A DNA stretch of 64,000 nucleotides, taken from NCBI RefSeq assembly GCF_002849595.1, contig NZ_NRQR01000013.1, positions 219,809-283,808 of the forward strand, in the 5' to 3' direction. The notes under the pieces are model-generated. The model was not told where the DNA came from and did no database searches. It saw only the letters and a list, made by a program, of their open reading frames with translations. The position numbers and the translations under genes were made by a program. The stretch comes from Luteimonas rhizosphaerae (GTDB lineage Bacteria; Pseudomonadota; Gammaproteobacteria; Xanthomonadales; Xanthomonadaceae). Shown here one piece after another: positions 18,099 through 28,350 of this stretch (the stretch's first letter is position 1; the number at the start of each line of letters is the position of its first letter).

Positions 18099-18659
18099 AT
18101 GTCCACCCGCTCGCGCTGGATCGCCGCCGTCGTGCTCGCCGTGGTTCTCGTCGGCTTTGGGGTGCAGCGCTGCACCCGGAACGCGCTCGACGATGCGTCC
18201 GCTGACGCGCCGATGGCCGGATCGACGCACCCGCCTGCGGTAGCGCCGGACGCCGCGTCCGCAGCCGTCGAGGCCGAGGCGGCGCGCGCTGCGCGCGCGG
18301 CGCACGACGCTGCGATGTCCGCCGCCGTGTCCGAACTCCACGCCTATCTCGCGGTGCTGTTCAAACCCGATCGCAGCGAGGCCGACGCGTACTGGGTCGA
18401 CGGCGCACCCGACGCTCGCGGCGAAGCCGACCTGCGCGCGCTCGATGCGGTGCGCAGCGTGCGGACCGAGAACGGCCGCCCGGTGCCGATGACCGGCGTG
18501 AGCCCACCCGAGTCGCTCGAGATTCCGGTGCGGCTGCGTGTCGCGACCGATGCCGGCGTGCGCCAGTACACCGGCTATTACCGGCTGCGCCGCGTCGTCG
18601 CCGGCAACAGATGGCGCATCACGTCGGCCTCGATCACGGCTTCACCGTCGCGGAATTAA
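18099..18659 (+). CDS. Hypothetical membrane-anchored protein, NTF2-like C-terminus
   Basis: A 186-residue protein with one N-terminal hydrophobic segment (WIAAVVLAVVLVGFGVQ), an Ala-rich and probably helical linker, and a C-terminal domain with LEIPVRLRV, YTGYYRLRRVV and WRITSASI. The last block resembles the end of the lipoprotein at 19759 (IEIPVTLRA, FAGHYVLRRAV, WRIASADL), so the two look like diverged paralogues, probably NTF2-like. I do not recognise a named family. It lies 38 bases after the M23 gene. Periplasmic location is inferred from the anchor. Confidence 0.65.
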   Translation: MSTRSRWIAAVVLAVVLVGFGVQRCTRNALDDASADAPMAGSTHPPAVAPDAASAAVEAEAARAARAAHDAAMSAAVSELHAYLAVLFKPDRSEADAYWVDGAPDARGEADLRALDAVRSVRTENGRPVPMTGVSPPESLEIPVRLRVATDAGVRQYTGYYRLRRVVAGNRWRITSASITASPSRN

Positions 18660-18700
18660 GCTGCCACCCGACGCCGGGGCGTCGCTTCGAAGAGAATCTC

Positions 18701-19135
18701 ATGGACAAGCGTTTCTGGATCTGCGGCGTCACGCTCTCGGCCACCGCGCTGGTTCTGGGCTTTCTCGTGCACGGGGTGCTGCTGCGCGCCGACTATCTCG
18801 CGCTGGCGCCGTTGTTCCGCGCCCAGGCCGACGCGAACGCCAACGTCGGCTGGATCCTGCTCGCATATCTGTCGCTCGGCCTGGCGATGACCTGGCTCTA
18901 CCGCTGGCTGCCGCAGCCACAGCGCAGCAAGCGCTGGCACGGCGCGCGCTTCGGTCTGGCGATCGCGCTGGTGTCGTTCGTGCCCTGGCATCTGCTGGCG
19001 CATGCGGGGCAGCCGTTCCCGCTGGCGCTGTCGCTGATGCAGATCGTGTTCGACGTGATCGCGATGCTGTTGCTGGGCCTGTTGCTGGCGTGGCTGCAGC
19101 CGCATCGCCGCGCCCTGCGCGACGCGCCGGAATGA
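18701..19135 (+). CDS. Hypothetical four-helix membrane protein
   Basis: A 144-residue, very hydrophobic protein with four predicted transmembrane helices: ICGVTLSATALVLGFLVHGV, VGWILLAYLSLGLAMTWLY, FGLAIALVSFVPWHLLAHA and MQIVFDVIAMLLLGLLLAWL. No family is recognised with certainty. The ATG at 18701 puts the first helix at residue 6; an upstream ATG in the same frame at 18611 would run through the end of the previous gene and looks wrong. The gene is co-directional with its neighbours. The arrangement is typical of small inner-membrane proteins of unknown role. Confidence 0.68.
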   Translation: MDKRFWICGVTLSATALVLGFLVHGVLLRADYLALAPLFRAQADANANVGWILLAYLSLGLAMTWLYRWLPQPQRSKRWHGARFGLAIALVSFVPWHLLAHAGQPFPLALSLMQIVFDVIAMLLLGLLLAWLQPHRRALRDAPE

Positions 19136-19211
19136 TGCGCGCGGGCCGTTGCTAATCCCGCATTCACGGCCGCTGCGTAGCGTAGCGCCATCGTCCGATC
19201 GAGCCCGCCGC

Positions 19212-19769
19212 ATGCGCTACGTCTCCCGCATCTCCCTCGTCGTGCTGCTCCTGGGCGTCGCCGCGTGCACATCGCTTGGCGTGGTGTCGGCGTGGCTCAA
19301 CGACCAGGTCGCCTTCACCGCGCCGCAGTTGCAGCGCCAGCTCGACAACCGCTTTCCACGCAGCTTCGAACAGCTCGGCGGGCTGGTGTCCGTGACCCTC
19401 GACAATCCGCGCCTGCAGATCCCGGCGAATGGCGAACGGTTGCAGCTGGACTTCGACCTCGGCATCGACGGCGTCGGCAGTGCCGACCGTCCCGGCCACC
19501 TGTCGCTGGTCAGCGGCCTGCGCTACGACCCGGCGACCCGGGGTCTGCATCTGGAGAACCCGGAGCTGCTGCAGTTCGACCTGCCGGGTTCCAACGCGCT
19601 GCTGCGCGGCGGTGCGCGGGGCGTGGTCAATTCCCTGCTCGCGGAATATGCACGGACCGAACCGGTCTACCGCCTCGATGACGACCTGCTGTCGAAGCTG
19701 CCGGCCGGCAAGCGGATCGGCACCGTGTCGATCGAGGACGCCCGCGTGGTGGTGCACCTTGCGCGTTGA
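19212..19769 (+). CDS. DUF1439 (YceB-like) lipoprotein
   Basis: A 185-residue lipoprotein with lipobox LGVAAC at about residues 15-20, so lipid-anchored. The body matches the YceB/DUF1439 family: FTAPQLQRQLDNRFPRSFEQLG, VTLDNPRLQIPANGERLQLDFDL, GTVSIEDARVVVHLA. This fold resembles lipid-binding TULIP-like barrels, but the E. coli homologue has no firmly established role. The ATG at 19212 is chosen because the signal sequence begins directly after it; 21 further upstream codons are open. Its 3' end overlaps the likely start of the next lipoprotein. Confidence 0.78.
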   Translation: MRYVSRISLVVLLLGVAACTSLGVVSAWLNDQVAFTAPQLQRQLDNRFPRSFEQLGGLVSVTLDNPRLQIPANGERLQLDFDLGIDGVGSADRPGHLSLVSGLRYDPATRGLHLENPELLQFDLPGSNALLRGGARGVVNSLLAEYARTEPVYRLDDDLLSKLPAGKRIGTVSIEDARVVVHLAR

Positions 19770-20487
19770 CCGGCCTCGTCGCGTGGGCCTGGCCGGCGCA
19801 TGCGTCGCGTCGTTGCTGCTGCTCGCGGCCTGCGCACGCGAGGACGCCGCGCCGACCGTCGAGGCCAGCCAGCAGGCGCCGTTGCCACAGCCGCAACAAC
19901 CGGGTGGCCCGCTGACCGCGATGCCGGGCGCGCCCGGACCCGGCGACGTGCCGCTGGGCGGCAGCCCACCCGCGCCCGCGCCCGCGCCCGCTCCGGTCGA
20001 TCCGTTGGCCGAAGGCGGACTGCTGCCGCTGGAAGACAATCCCGAAACCGGTCTGGCGCCGACGGCCGAGTCGATCGCCGGCGACGCCGCGGCCGCGGCG
20101 CCCGAACCCGGCCCGGAAGCAGCGGCCGCCGTCATCCGCACCTATTACGCTGCGATCAACGCGCTGGACTTCAGCCGCGCCTACACCCTGTGGTCGGACG
20201 GCGGGCGCGCGAGCGGACAGACGCCCGAGCAGTTCGCGGAAGGCTTCGCTGACACGGCCGCGGTACTCGTCGATCTGGGCGCGCCGCGCAATCCGGGCGC
20301 GGCCACCGGCTCGCGCTTCATCGAGATTCCAGTGACGCTGCGCGCGCAGCAGCGCGACGGCAGCAGCCGGCGCTTCGCTGGACACTACGTCCTGCGCCGC
20401 GCGGTCGTCGACGGCGCCAGCAGCGAACAGCGCGGCTGGCGGATCGCGTCGGCGGACCTCCAGGAAGCGCCGCCGGCCACGCCGTGA
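19759..20487 (+). CDS. Hypothetical proline-rich lipoprotein, NTF2-like
   Basis: A lipoprotein of about 242 residues: lipobox LLLAAC, then a Pro/Ala-rich linker with an APAPAPAP repeat, then a domain (IRTYYAAINALDFSRAYTLW, IEIPVTLRA, FAGHYVLRRAV, WRIASADL) resembling NTF2-like proteins. The start is uncertain. A TTG at 19759 gives the basic n-region RVDRPRR expected of a signal peptide and overlaps the previous stop by 11 bases; a GTG at 19783 is the alternative. No clear ribosome site favours either. Its C-terminal domain resembles that of the gene at 18099. Confidence 0.66.
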   Translation: MRVDRPRRVGLAGACVASLLLLAACAREDAAPTVEASQQAPLPQPQQPGGPLTAMPGAPGPGDVPLGGSPPAPAPAPAPVDPLAEGGLLPLEDNPETGLAPTAESIAGDAAAAAPEPGPEAAAAVIRTYYAAINALDFSRAYTLWSDGGRASGQTPEQFAEGFADTAAVLVDLGAPRNPGAATGSRFIEIPVTLRAQQRDGSSRRFAGHYVLRRAVVDGASSEQRGWRIASADLQEAPPATP

Positions 20488-20506
20488 CCGGCACGGCGCG
20501 CGCGGC

Positions 20507-20983
20507 TCAGCGCTTGGGCTGCAGCATCGTGCCGGTGCAGGACTTCGCGCCGCAGCGGCAGGCCCAGAGCTTCTTCAGGGCCGGAGTCTGCCGCTCGGCC
20601 AGGGTGATGCCGTAGTTGTACGTCAGTTCCTCACCGGCGCGGATCGGGCGGATCGCCTCGATGAAGACCTTGTCCTTGTGCCGCTTTCCGTTCTGGTTCT
20701 CTTCGACGACGGCCTCGCAGTTCGGCGCGCAGCTGTGGTTGATCCAGCGTGCGATGTTGCCGTCCTCGTTCGCATCGATGACGTACTCGTCGTTGAGCGT
20801 GAACAGGAAGGTGTGGCCGTCCTCGTCGATGTCGCCGTATTCGGCGTCGACATCGGCGTGGGTCCGCAGCCGGCCCTTGTAACGCACGATGCGCTCGCCC
20901 TTGGCCAGCGCATCGATGGCGAACACGCCATTGCCGTGGATGTCCGACAGGCGGGCTTCGATCTTCTTGGTCTTCTTCGGCAT
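20507..20983 (-). CDS. SET-domain protein-lysine methyltransferase
   Basis: A 158-residue SET protein, a family that transfers methyl groups from S-adenosylmethionine to lysine side chains. HGNGVFAIDALAKGERIVRY is the SET-N region. RWINHSCAPNCE (79-90) is the cofactor-binding core, YNYG (122-125) holds the catalytic tyrosine, and CRCGAKSC (142-149) plus the cysteine in NHSC is a zinc-binding post-SET motif. All key residues are present. The N-terminus MPKKTKKIEA is basic. The ATG at 20983 is the family start; more upstream codons are open. The target is unknown. The lysine-rich HU-like protein at 16062 is a candidate by inference only. Confidence 0.9.
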   Translation of the reverse strand: MPKKTKKIEARLSDIHGNGVFAIDALAKGERIVRYKGRLRTHADVDAEYGDIDEDGHTFLFTLNDEYVIDANEDGNIARWINHSCAPNCEAVVEENQNGKRHKDKVFIEAIRPIRAGEELTYNYGITLAERQTPALKKLWACRCGAKSCTGTMLQPKR

Positions 20984-21325
20984 CGTGCGCTCTGCACCGG
21001 GCGGGATGCCGGCATTGTCGCCAACATCCGCGCGCGACGCCATCGCACCCCGTCGCTTGCGCGATCGCGCAGTTACCTCATCGTCGGCGCGGTGCCCACG
21101 TCGCTGGCCCGGGGAAGAGTCATCGGGGATCGGCACCGGTCGCGTCGCATGTCACCGACGCGGCCCCCCTGACGAGCCGGCGTCGACGGCTGTGTCCGCA
21201 GGCCGTATTCGTCACCTCACGGGCGCGCACCGCTGCGCACGGCGGCCCGGCTCCCGTCACCGGCATCTGTGGGCCGCAGCGCAGCGCGACGCAGGCCGAT
21301 CCGCTGAACCGCACGCGCCACCGGT
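20984..21325. other. Intergenic region between the SET and suf genes
   Basis: Between two divergent genes. I see no convincing coding sequence: short frames on both strands have arginine-rich, shadow-like composition. No RNA gene is recognised. The suf promoter lies just beyond its right end. Confidence 0.4.
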
Positions 21326-21363
21326 TTGAGCGTCGGGACGCAAAAGCGTACAATTTTGGTCCC
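21326..21363 (+). promoter_or_regulatory. suf operon promoter with overlapping palindrome
   Basis: TTGAGC (21326-21331) and TACAAT (21349-21354) with 17-base spacing form a near-consensus sigma-70 promoter. An imperfect palindrome overlaps the -10: GGGACGCAAAA (21335-21345) and TTTTGGTCCC (21354-21363), complementary apart from one extra G. This is where a repressor such as the Rrf2 protein encoded next could bind. Promoter call is good; operator role is inferred. Confidence 0.6.
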
Positions 21364-21388
21364 CTTTGACACCCTGCAGTCGTCCAGC

Positions 21389-21859
21389 ATGTTGCGCGTC
21401 ACCAAATTGACCGATTACGCCACCGTCGTGCTGACGGTCCTGGCGGCGCGGCCCGAGGCGGTCATGAGCGCGACCGAGCTGGCCGAGCAGTCGGGCCTCG
21501 AACCGCCGACCGTCAGCAAGCTGCTCAAGCCGCTCGCCCAGGCCGGCCTGGTCGAGGGGTTCCGCGGCGCGAACGGCGGTTACCGCCTGGCACGCGATGC
21601 GAGCCGGATCAGCCTCGTCGAGATCGTCGAGGCGATGGAAGGCCCGCTGGCGATGACCGAGTGCAGCCTGCACGACGGCCAGTGCGGGATTTCCGCCAAA
21701 TGCGGCGTGCGCACCAACTGGCTGCGCATCAACGACGTCGTCGCCGATGCGCTCCGCCGCGTGACGCTGGCGCAGATGCTCGGCGACGCCGCGCGCCCCG
21801 TTCCCCATTCCACCGCAGGCGACGCGAAGCGCATCGACGCCCGCCTCGCTTCCGCATAG
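21389..21859 (+). CDS. Rrf2/IscR-type regulator of the SUF system
   Basis: A 156-residue Rrf2-family transcription factor, first gene of the suf operon. The winged helix spans residues 1-65 ([40 protein letters not shown]). Three cysteines (92, 99, 105, in [14 protein letters not shown]) match the spacing that lets IscR hold a [2Fe-2S] cluster. Such proteins sense cluster supply and repress the operon when clusters are plentiful. The ATG at 21389 starts the conserved [11 protein letters not shown]; 21 earlier codons are open but lie inside the promoter. It likely binds the palindrome at its own -10. Confidence 0.92.
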   Translation: MLRVTKLTDYATVVLTVLAARPEAVMSATELAEQSGLEPPTVSKLLKPLAQAGLVEGFRGANGGYRLARDASRISLVEIVEAMEGPLAMTECSLHDGQCGISAKCGVRTNWLRINDVVADALRRVTLAQMLGDAARPVPHSTAGDAKRIDARLASA

Positions 21860-21873
21860 ACAGTAGGCAGCCC

Positions 21874-23331
<1,458 letters not shown>

Positions 23332-23345
23332 CGCGTCGGGCCTGA

Positions 23346-23438
23346 CTCCCGCATGCGGGAGAAACCGCACGAACGGCGAACGAAGCCGGGCCAACCACGC
23401 CCTCGCGCCACGCATTCCTTCTCGCGCGTCCGCGCGAG
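23346..23438 (+). other. Two hairpins in the sufB-sufC gap
   Basis: CTCCCGCATGCGGGAG (23346-23361) is a perfect 16-base palindrome, able to form a 6-bp stem with a CATG loop, starting 14 bases after sufB. CTCGCGCGTCCGCGCGAG (23421-23438) forms a second 7-bp hairpin 40 bases before sufC. Neither has a T run, so they are more likely mRNA processing or stability elements than terminators. Confidence 0.45.
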
Positions 23439-23477
23439 GATTCGATGAATCCCCCTACATTCCAGAACTCCATTCCC

Positions 23478-24241
<764 letters not shown>

Positions 24242-24242
<1 letters not shown>

Positions 24243-25486
24243 TGACCGCACTGCTCGATTCCCTCGCCGCCGGCTTCACCGGCGATGCGGCCCGGCGCGC
24301 GGCCCTCGATGCGGCGCTGCATGGCGGCCTGCCCGGCCCGCGCAGCGAAGCGTGGAAGTACACCTCGCTGCGCGCGCTCGAGCGCCGCACGTTCGTGCGG
24401 TCCGATGCGCCGACCCGGGTCGATGCTGCCGCGCTCGCCCACATTCCGGCGCCGCGCGTGGTGTTCGTCAACGGACGCGCGGACGCGACGCTTAGCGATC
24501 TCGGCGGCCTGCCGTCCGGCATCGGCGTGCGCGATCGCGATGCCGACGATCTCGCCTTCCCCGCACTGACCGATGGCCGTCCCGGCGACGCGGTGTTCCG
24601 GCATCTGAACGTCGCGCTGGCGACCGACGGTGTCGTCGTCCATGCGCACGCCGGTGCGCAGGACGCCGTGCTGCACCTGGTGTTCGTCGGTGCGCCGGCG
24701 GATTCGGATCTCGCCTGGCATCTGCGCCACGAGATCGTCGTCGATGCCGGCGCCGCGTTGTCGCTGGTCGAACATCACCTCGATACCGACGCGCACCGCC
24801 ACCTCGACAACACCACGACGACGCTGCGCGTCGCCGAGGGTGCGCGACTCGACCATGTCCGGCTGCAGCACAAGGCAGGTGGCACGACGTCGTTCCTGCA
24901 CACCGATGGCGAGCTGCGCGCGGATGCGCGCTACACGCGCGTCGATGTCGAACTCGGCGGCGGCCTGACCCGCCACGAGCTGGACATCCGGTTGACCGGC
25001 AACGGTGCCCAGCTGACCGCCAATGGCGTCCTGCTGGCCGGCGGCCGCGCGCACGTCGAAACCCGCCTGGGCATCCGTCACAGCGCGCGCGACACCAATT
25101 GCCAGCTGATGTGGCGCGGCATCGGCGCAGGCCGGGGTCGGGTCGTGTTCCACGGCGGCATCACCATCGATGCCGGCGCCGACGGCACGGATGCGCGTCT
25201 GTCGAACAAGAACCTGCTGCTGTCGAACACCGCAGAGATCGACACCCAGCCGGTGCTGGTGATCCATGCCGACGAGGTCCAGGCCGCGCACGGCGCGACC
25301 GTCGGGCAGCTGGATGCGAACGCGATGTTCTACCTGCGCTCGCGTGGCCTGCCGGCGCCCGAAGCGCAGCAGCTGCTGACCGCCGCGTTCGTCCGCGAGC
25401 CGCTGGCGCCGATCACGACGCCTGCGCTGCGCGACGCGGTCCAGGCGCGGCTCGACGACGCGCTGGCCGGCGCGTCGCCGGCATGA
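24242..25486 (+). CDS. sufD: Fe-S cluster assembly protein SufD
   Basis: A 414-residue SufD, paralogue and partner of SufB. The C-terminal half has the shared beta-helix signature: GAQLTANGVLLAGGRAHVET, SNKNLLLSNTAEIDTQPVL, and VQAAHGATVGQLDANAMFYL with the conserved histidine. EAWKYTSLRALERR near the N-terminus is also typical. It overlaps sufC by one base and sufS by four (ATGA), so translation is coupled. Intact and of normal length. Confidence 0.95.
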
Positions 25487-26743
25487 GCGCCCTGCCCCCG
25501 GTGCAGGCGACGTTCGACGGCCCGAGCGCGCCGACGTCGCCCCCGGGCGCGGCCGTCGACTGGGCGGCGGTCCGCGCGGACTTTCCGCTGCTGCTGCGCG
25601 AGGTCCACGGCAAGCCGCTGATCTATTTCGACAATGCGAACACGGGGCAGAAGCCTGCGTCGGTGATCGATGCGGTCGACGGTTTCTACCGCCGCCAGAA
25701 CGCGAACGTCAGCCGCGCCGTGCACCAGCTCGGCACCGAAGCGACCGAGGCCTACGAGGCGACGCGCGGCAAGCTGGCGCGCTTCCTCAACGTGCGCGCC
25801 GATGAACTGGTGCTGTGCAGCGGCACCACGTTCGCGATCAACCTCGTCGCCTATTCCTGGGCGCTGCCGCGGTTGGGGCCGGGCGACACGATCCTCGTCT
25901 CGCGCATGGAACACCACGCCAACATCGTGCCGTGGCAGCTGGTCGCCGAGCGCACGGGCGCGACGATCCGCGTCGCCGAGATCGCGCCCGACGGCACGCT
26001 GGATCTCGATGCGCTGCAGCGCGCGATGACGGCGGACGTTCTCCAACGTGCTCGGCACCGTGAACCCGGTGCGCGAGATCTGCCGCGACGCACGCCGGCG
26101 CGGCATCGTGACCGTCATCGACGGGTCGCAGGCGCTGCCGCACCGCCAGGTCGACATCGCCGCCATCGGCTGCGATTTCTACGCCTTCACCGGCCACAAG
26201 ATGTGTGGGCCGACCGGCACCGGCGCGTTGTGGGCGCGCCGCGAACACCTGCAGGCGATGCCGCCGTTCCTCGGTGGCGGCGAGATGATCAAGGAAGTCA
26301 GTTTCGACGGCACCGTGTTCAACGACCCGCCGCACCGCTTCGAGGCGGGCACGCCGAACATCGCGGGCTTCGTCGGCCTGGGCGCCGCGGTCGACTACCT
26401 CGACCGGCTCGGCATGGCGCATGTGGAGGCGCGCGAAGCCGATCTGCTGGCGCACCTCACCGAAGCGCTGGCGTCGGTCGACGGCCTGCGGATGTTCGGT
26501 ACCGCGCCGCACAAGGCGGCCGTGGTGTCGTTCCTCGTCGAAGGCGCGCATGCGCACGATCTGGCGACGCTGCTGGATCTCGAAGGCGTCGCGATCCGCT
26601 CCGGCCAGCATTGCGCGCATCCGCTGCTGCAGTTCTACGGTGTCGCGGCGATCTGCCGTGCGTCGCCGGCGTTCTACAACACGCACGAGGAGATCGACGC
26701 CTTCGTCGCCGCCCTGCGCAAGGTCCGTACGCTGCTGGCCTGA
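25483..26743 (+). pseudogene. sufS: Cysteine desulfurase SufS, frameshifted
   Basis: PLP enzyme that takes sulfur from cysteine for cluster assembly. From the ATG at 25483 the first frame runs through PLIYFDNANTGQKPASVIDA, MEHHANIVPWQ and LDALQRAMTADV. Near 26040 it breaks. The second frame continues SNVLGTVNPVREICRDAR, the PLP lysine in FTGHKMCGPTG and the catalytic cysteine in RSGQHCAHPL to the stop at 26743. Family proteins have about eight residues (KLLALTHV-like) between ADV and SNVLG, most of which are missing: about 23 bases, out of frame. Both halves are otherwise perfectly conserved, which suggests an assembly gap or a very recent deletion. As read, no active enzyme would be made. 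Confidence 0.85.
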
Positions 26744-26797
26744 CGCGTTCGCGCCTCGGCGCTGTCTCACCGGAGAGCGCGGCGATACCATGGGCGC

Positions 26798-27370
26798 ATG
26801 ACGCACTCCGCCCCTGAAACTGCCGACGGCCGGATCGCCCCGGTGTTCCGCGACGCGACGCCCGCCGATGTGCCCGCGCTCGTCGCGCTGGTCACATCCG
26901 CCTATCGCGGCGACGCCAGCCGCGACGGCTGGACGACGGAAGCCGACCTGCTTGACGGCGCGCGCATCGACGCCGACGTGCTGCACCACGACATCACCCG
27001 CGCCGACAGTCGCGTCGTCGTCATCGACGGCGACGACCGGCGGCCGCTGGCGTGCGCGCACGTCGCGCAGCAGGACGGCGCCGGCTATTTCGGCATGTTC
27101 GCCGTGGCGCCGACGCTGCAGGGCCGCGGCACCGGTGACGCGCTGCTGGCCGAATGCGAGCGTATCGTGCGCGACGTCTGGCGGTTGCCGTCGATGCGGA
27201 TGACCGTCATCGACGTCCGCGATGCCCTGATCGCGTGGTACGAGCGTCGCGGCTACCGCCGCACCGGCGTCCACAAGCCGTTCCCGTACGGCGACACCCG
27301 GTTCGGCATTCCGCGCCGCGACGACCTGCGCTTCGAGGTGCTGGAGAAGCCCTTCGGATCCGACGCGTGA
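26798..27370 (+). CDS. GNAT family N-acetyltransferase
   Basis: A 190-residue acetyltransferase. The acetyl-CoA-binding motif A is GMFAVAPTLQGRGTGDALLAECERI (Q/RxxGxG as QGRGTG, about residues 108-113). Motif B ends in IAWYERRGYRRTGVHKPFPYG. The N-terminus is PVFRDATPADVPALVALV. The acceptor substrate is unknown. It lies between sufS and the Rieske gene, with its stop overlapping the Rieske start by 3 bases, so it is probably part of the extended suf transcript, although a link to Fe-S chemistry is not shown by the sequence. Confidence 0.88.
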   Translation: MTHSAPETADGRIAPVFRDATPADVPALVALVTSAYRGDASRDGWTTEADLLDGARIDADVLHHDITRADSRVVVIDGDDRRPLACAHVAQQDGAGYFGMFAVAPTLQGRGTGDALLAECERIVRDVWRLPSMRMTVIDVRDALIAWYERRGYRRTGVHKPFPYGDTRFGIPRRDDLRFEVLEKPFGSDA

Positions 27371-27699
27371 GCGAGACCTGGACGTTCGTGTGTGCGACCA
27401 GCGAGCTGCTGCCGGGCGAGATGCGCCAGGCTTTCGACGAGATCACCGGGACGCCGATCCTCGTCTTCAATCTGGACGGCGCGCTGTATGCGCTGGAAGA
27501 CCAGTGCAGCCACGAGGATTTCGGCCTGTCGAGCGGCGACTTCGATCCCGCGGAGGGATCGATCGAGTGCGTGCTGCACGGAGCCCGCTTCGACGTGCGC
27601 GACGGCCGGCCGCTGTGCGCGCCTGCGTACGAGCCGGTGGCGAAATTTCCGACGCGGATCGAACACGACGGCGTCTGGACGCGGGACGACCGAGACTGA
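27367..27699 (+). CDS. Rieske [2Fe-2S] ferredoxin-like protein
   Basis: A 110-residue small Rieske protein, like the ferredoxin components of non-heme iron oxygenases. The cluster ligands are CSH (in ALEDQCSHEDFGLSSG) and CVLH (in GSIECVLHGARFDVRDG), i.e. two cysteines and two histidines at canonical spacing. The GTG at 27367 overlaps the previous stop (GTGA). It closes the suf operon, a place where such genes are commonly found. Its partner enzyme is unknown; it may be an electron carrier or cluster-maturation helper. Confidence 0.88.
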   Translation: MSETWTFVCATSELLPGEMRQAFDEITGTPILVFNLDGALYALEDQCSHEDFGLSSGDFDPAEGSIECVLHGARFDVRDGRPLCAPAYEPVAKFPTRIEHDGVWTRDDRD

Positions 27700-27762
27700 C
27701 GCACCGGCCAGGCGCTCCGGCCGTCCGCACGCGCCAAACCAGAATGCCTATCGTTTGATTAC

Positions 27763-27775
27763 GAGAACCATTCTC
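27763..27775 (+). promoter_or_regulatory. Fur box upstream of the TonB receptor
   Basis: GAGAACCATTCTC is a perfect 13-base interrupted palindrome (GAGAA-CCA-TTCTC) in an AT-rich island (TTGATTACGAGAACCATTCT). It resembles the core of the Fur iron-box consensus. It lies 47 bases before the small ORF at 27822 and about 580 before the receptor. Iron repression of this unit is inferred. Confidence 0.65.
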
Positions 27776-27821
27776 AACTAAACTCCCGCTGCGGGGCGTC
27801 CGGCCCCCCCGGGGGAATTGC

Positions 27822-28214
27822 GTGTCAGACGGTCGCCAATCGACAGCCCTGCTTCGCCGCGCCCGCGATCCGCGGTCGTCCGGCGGCGTGGGCCTGCGGC
27901 TGCTGCTGGCTATATGCACCCTGCTGCTCGCGGCTGCAGTCGCAGCAGTCCCGGCAGGCCCGCGCACGGCGGGAATCGCAGACCTGGCAGGCCTGGGTTC
28001 GACCGAGCAGGTCGCCGAGGTCGCATCTGCGCGCGCGGAGCGCTCGACGCGCCGGCCCCGGATCCGTCGTGCCGTCGCAGCGCCACCGGACGAGGTTCCT
28101 GCACGGCGTTCTCGCATGCGCGGTCGGCGCACCGCAACCGCGCGGCGCCTTCGCCTGGCCCCCCCACCAGGCGGTCCATGCCGGCAGCACCGGGGCCGCG
28201 CGCCTCCGCGCTGA
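27822..28214 (+). CDS. Small hypothetical membrane protein between Fur box and TonB receptor
   Basis: A possible 130-residue protein starting at a GTG, preceded at five bases by a strong ribosome site GGGGGA (27811-27816). It has one hydrophobic segment (GLRLLLAICTLLLAAAVAAV, about residues 24-43), then an arginine-rich tail that may be partly an artefact of composition. I do not recognise a family. Its place just after the Fur box suggests an iron-regulated leader gene cotranscribed with the receptor at 28351. The tail quality and lack of homology make this uncertain; the upstream part is more convincing than the end. Confidence 0.4.
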   Translation: MSDGRQSTALLRRARDPRSSGGVGLRLLLAICTLLLAAAVAAVPAGPRTAGIADLAGLGSTEQVAEVASARAERSTRRPRIRRAVAAPPDEVPARRSRMRGRRTATARRLRLAPPPGGPCRQHRGRAPPR

Positions 28215-28350
28215 CGGCGTCGCGATCACCGTCCCGCCAGCGGCCGCACCGGCTGCGCGGACGCCTCCGTTTCACTTCCATCGCGCCCCATCGGGCGCTC
28301 TCGCAGGCCAGCCGTCGCAAGCCGCGTCACATCCGTCCCACGAGATCTTC

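Noticed and set aside
26798..27699. GNAT and Rieske genes as part of a separate oxygenase operon
   Set aside because: No oxygenase subunits are nearby. Both follow the suf genes on the same strand without a terminator.
27985..28015. tRNA-like GGTTCGACC
   Set aside because: The flanks do not form a T stem and no acceptor or anticodon stems can be drawn.
28069..28350. 94-codon extension of the TonB receptor
   Set aside because: It would place the signal peptide in the middle of the protein. No receptor has such an N-terminus.
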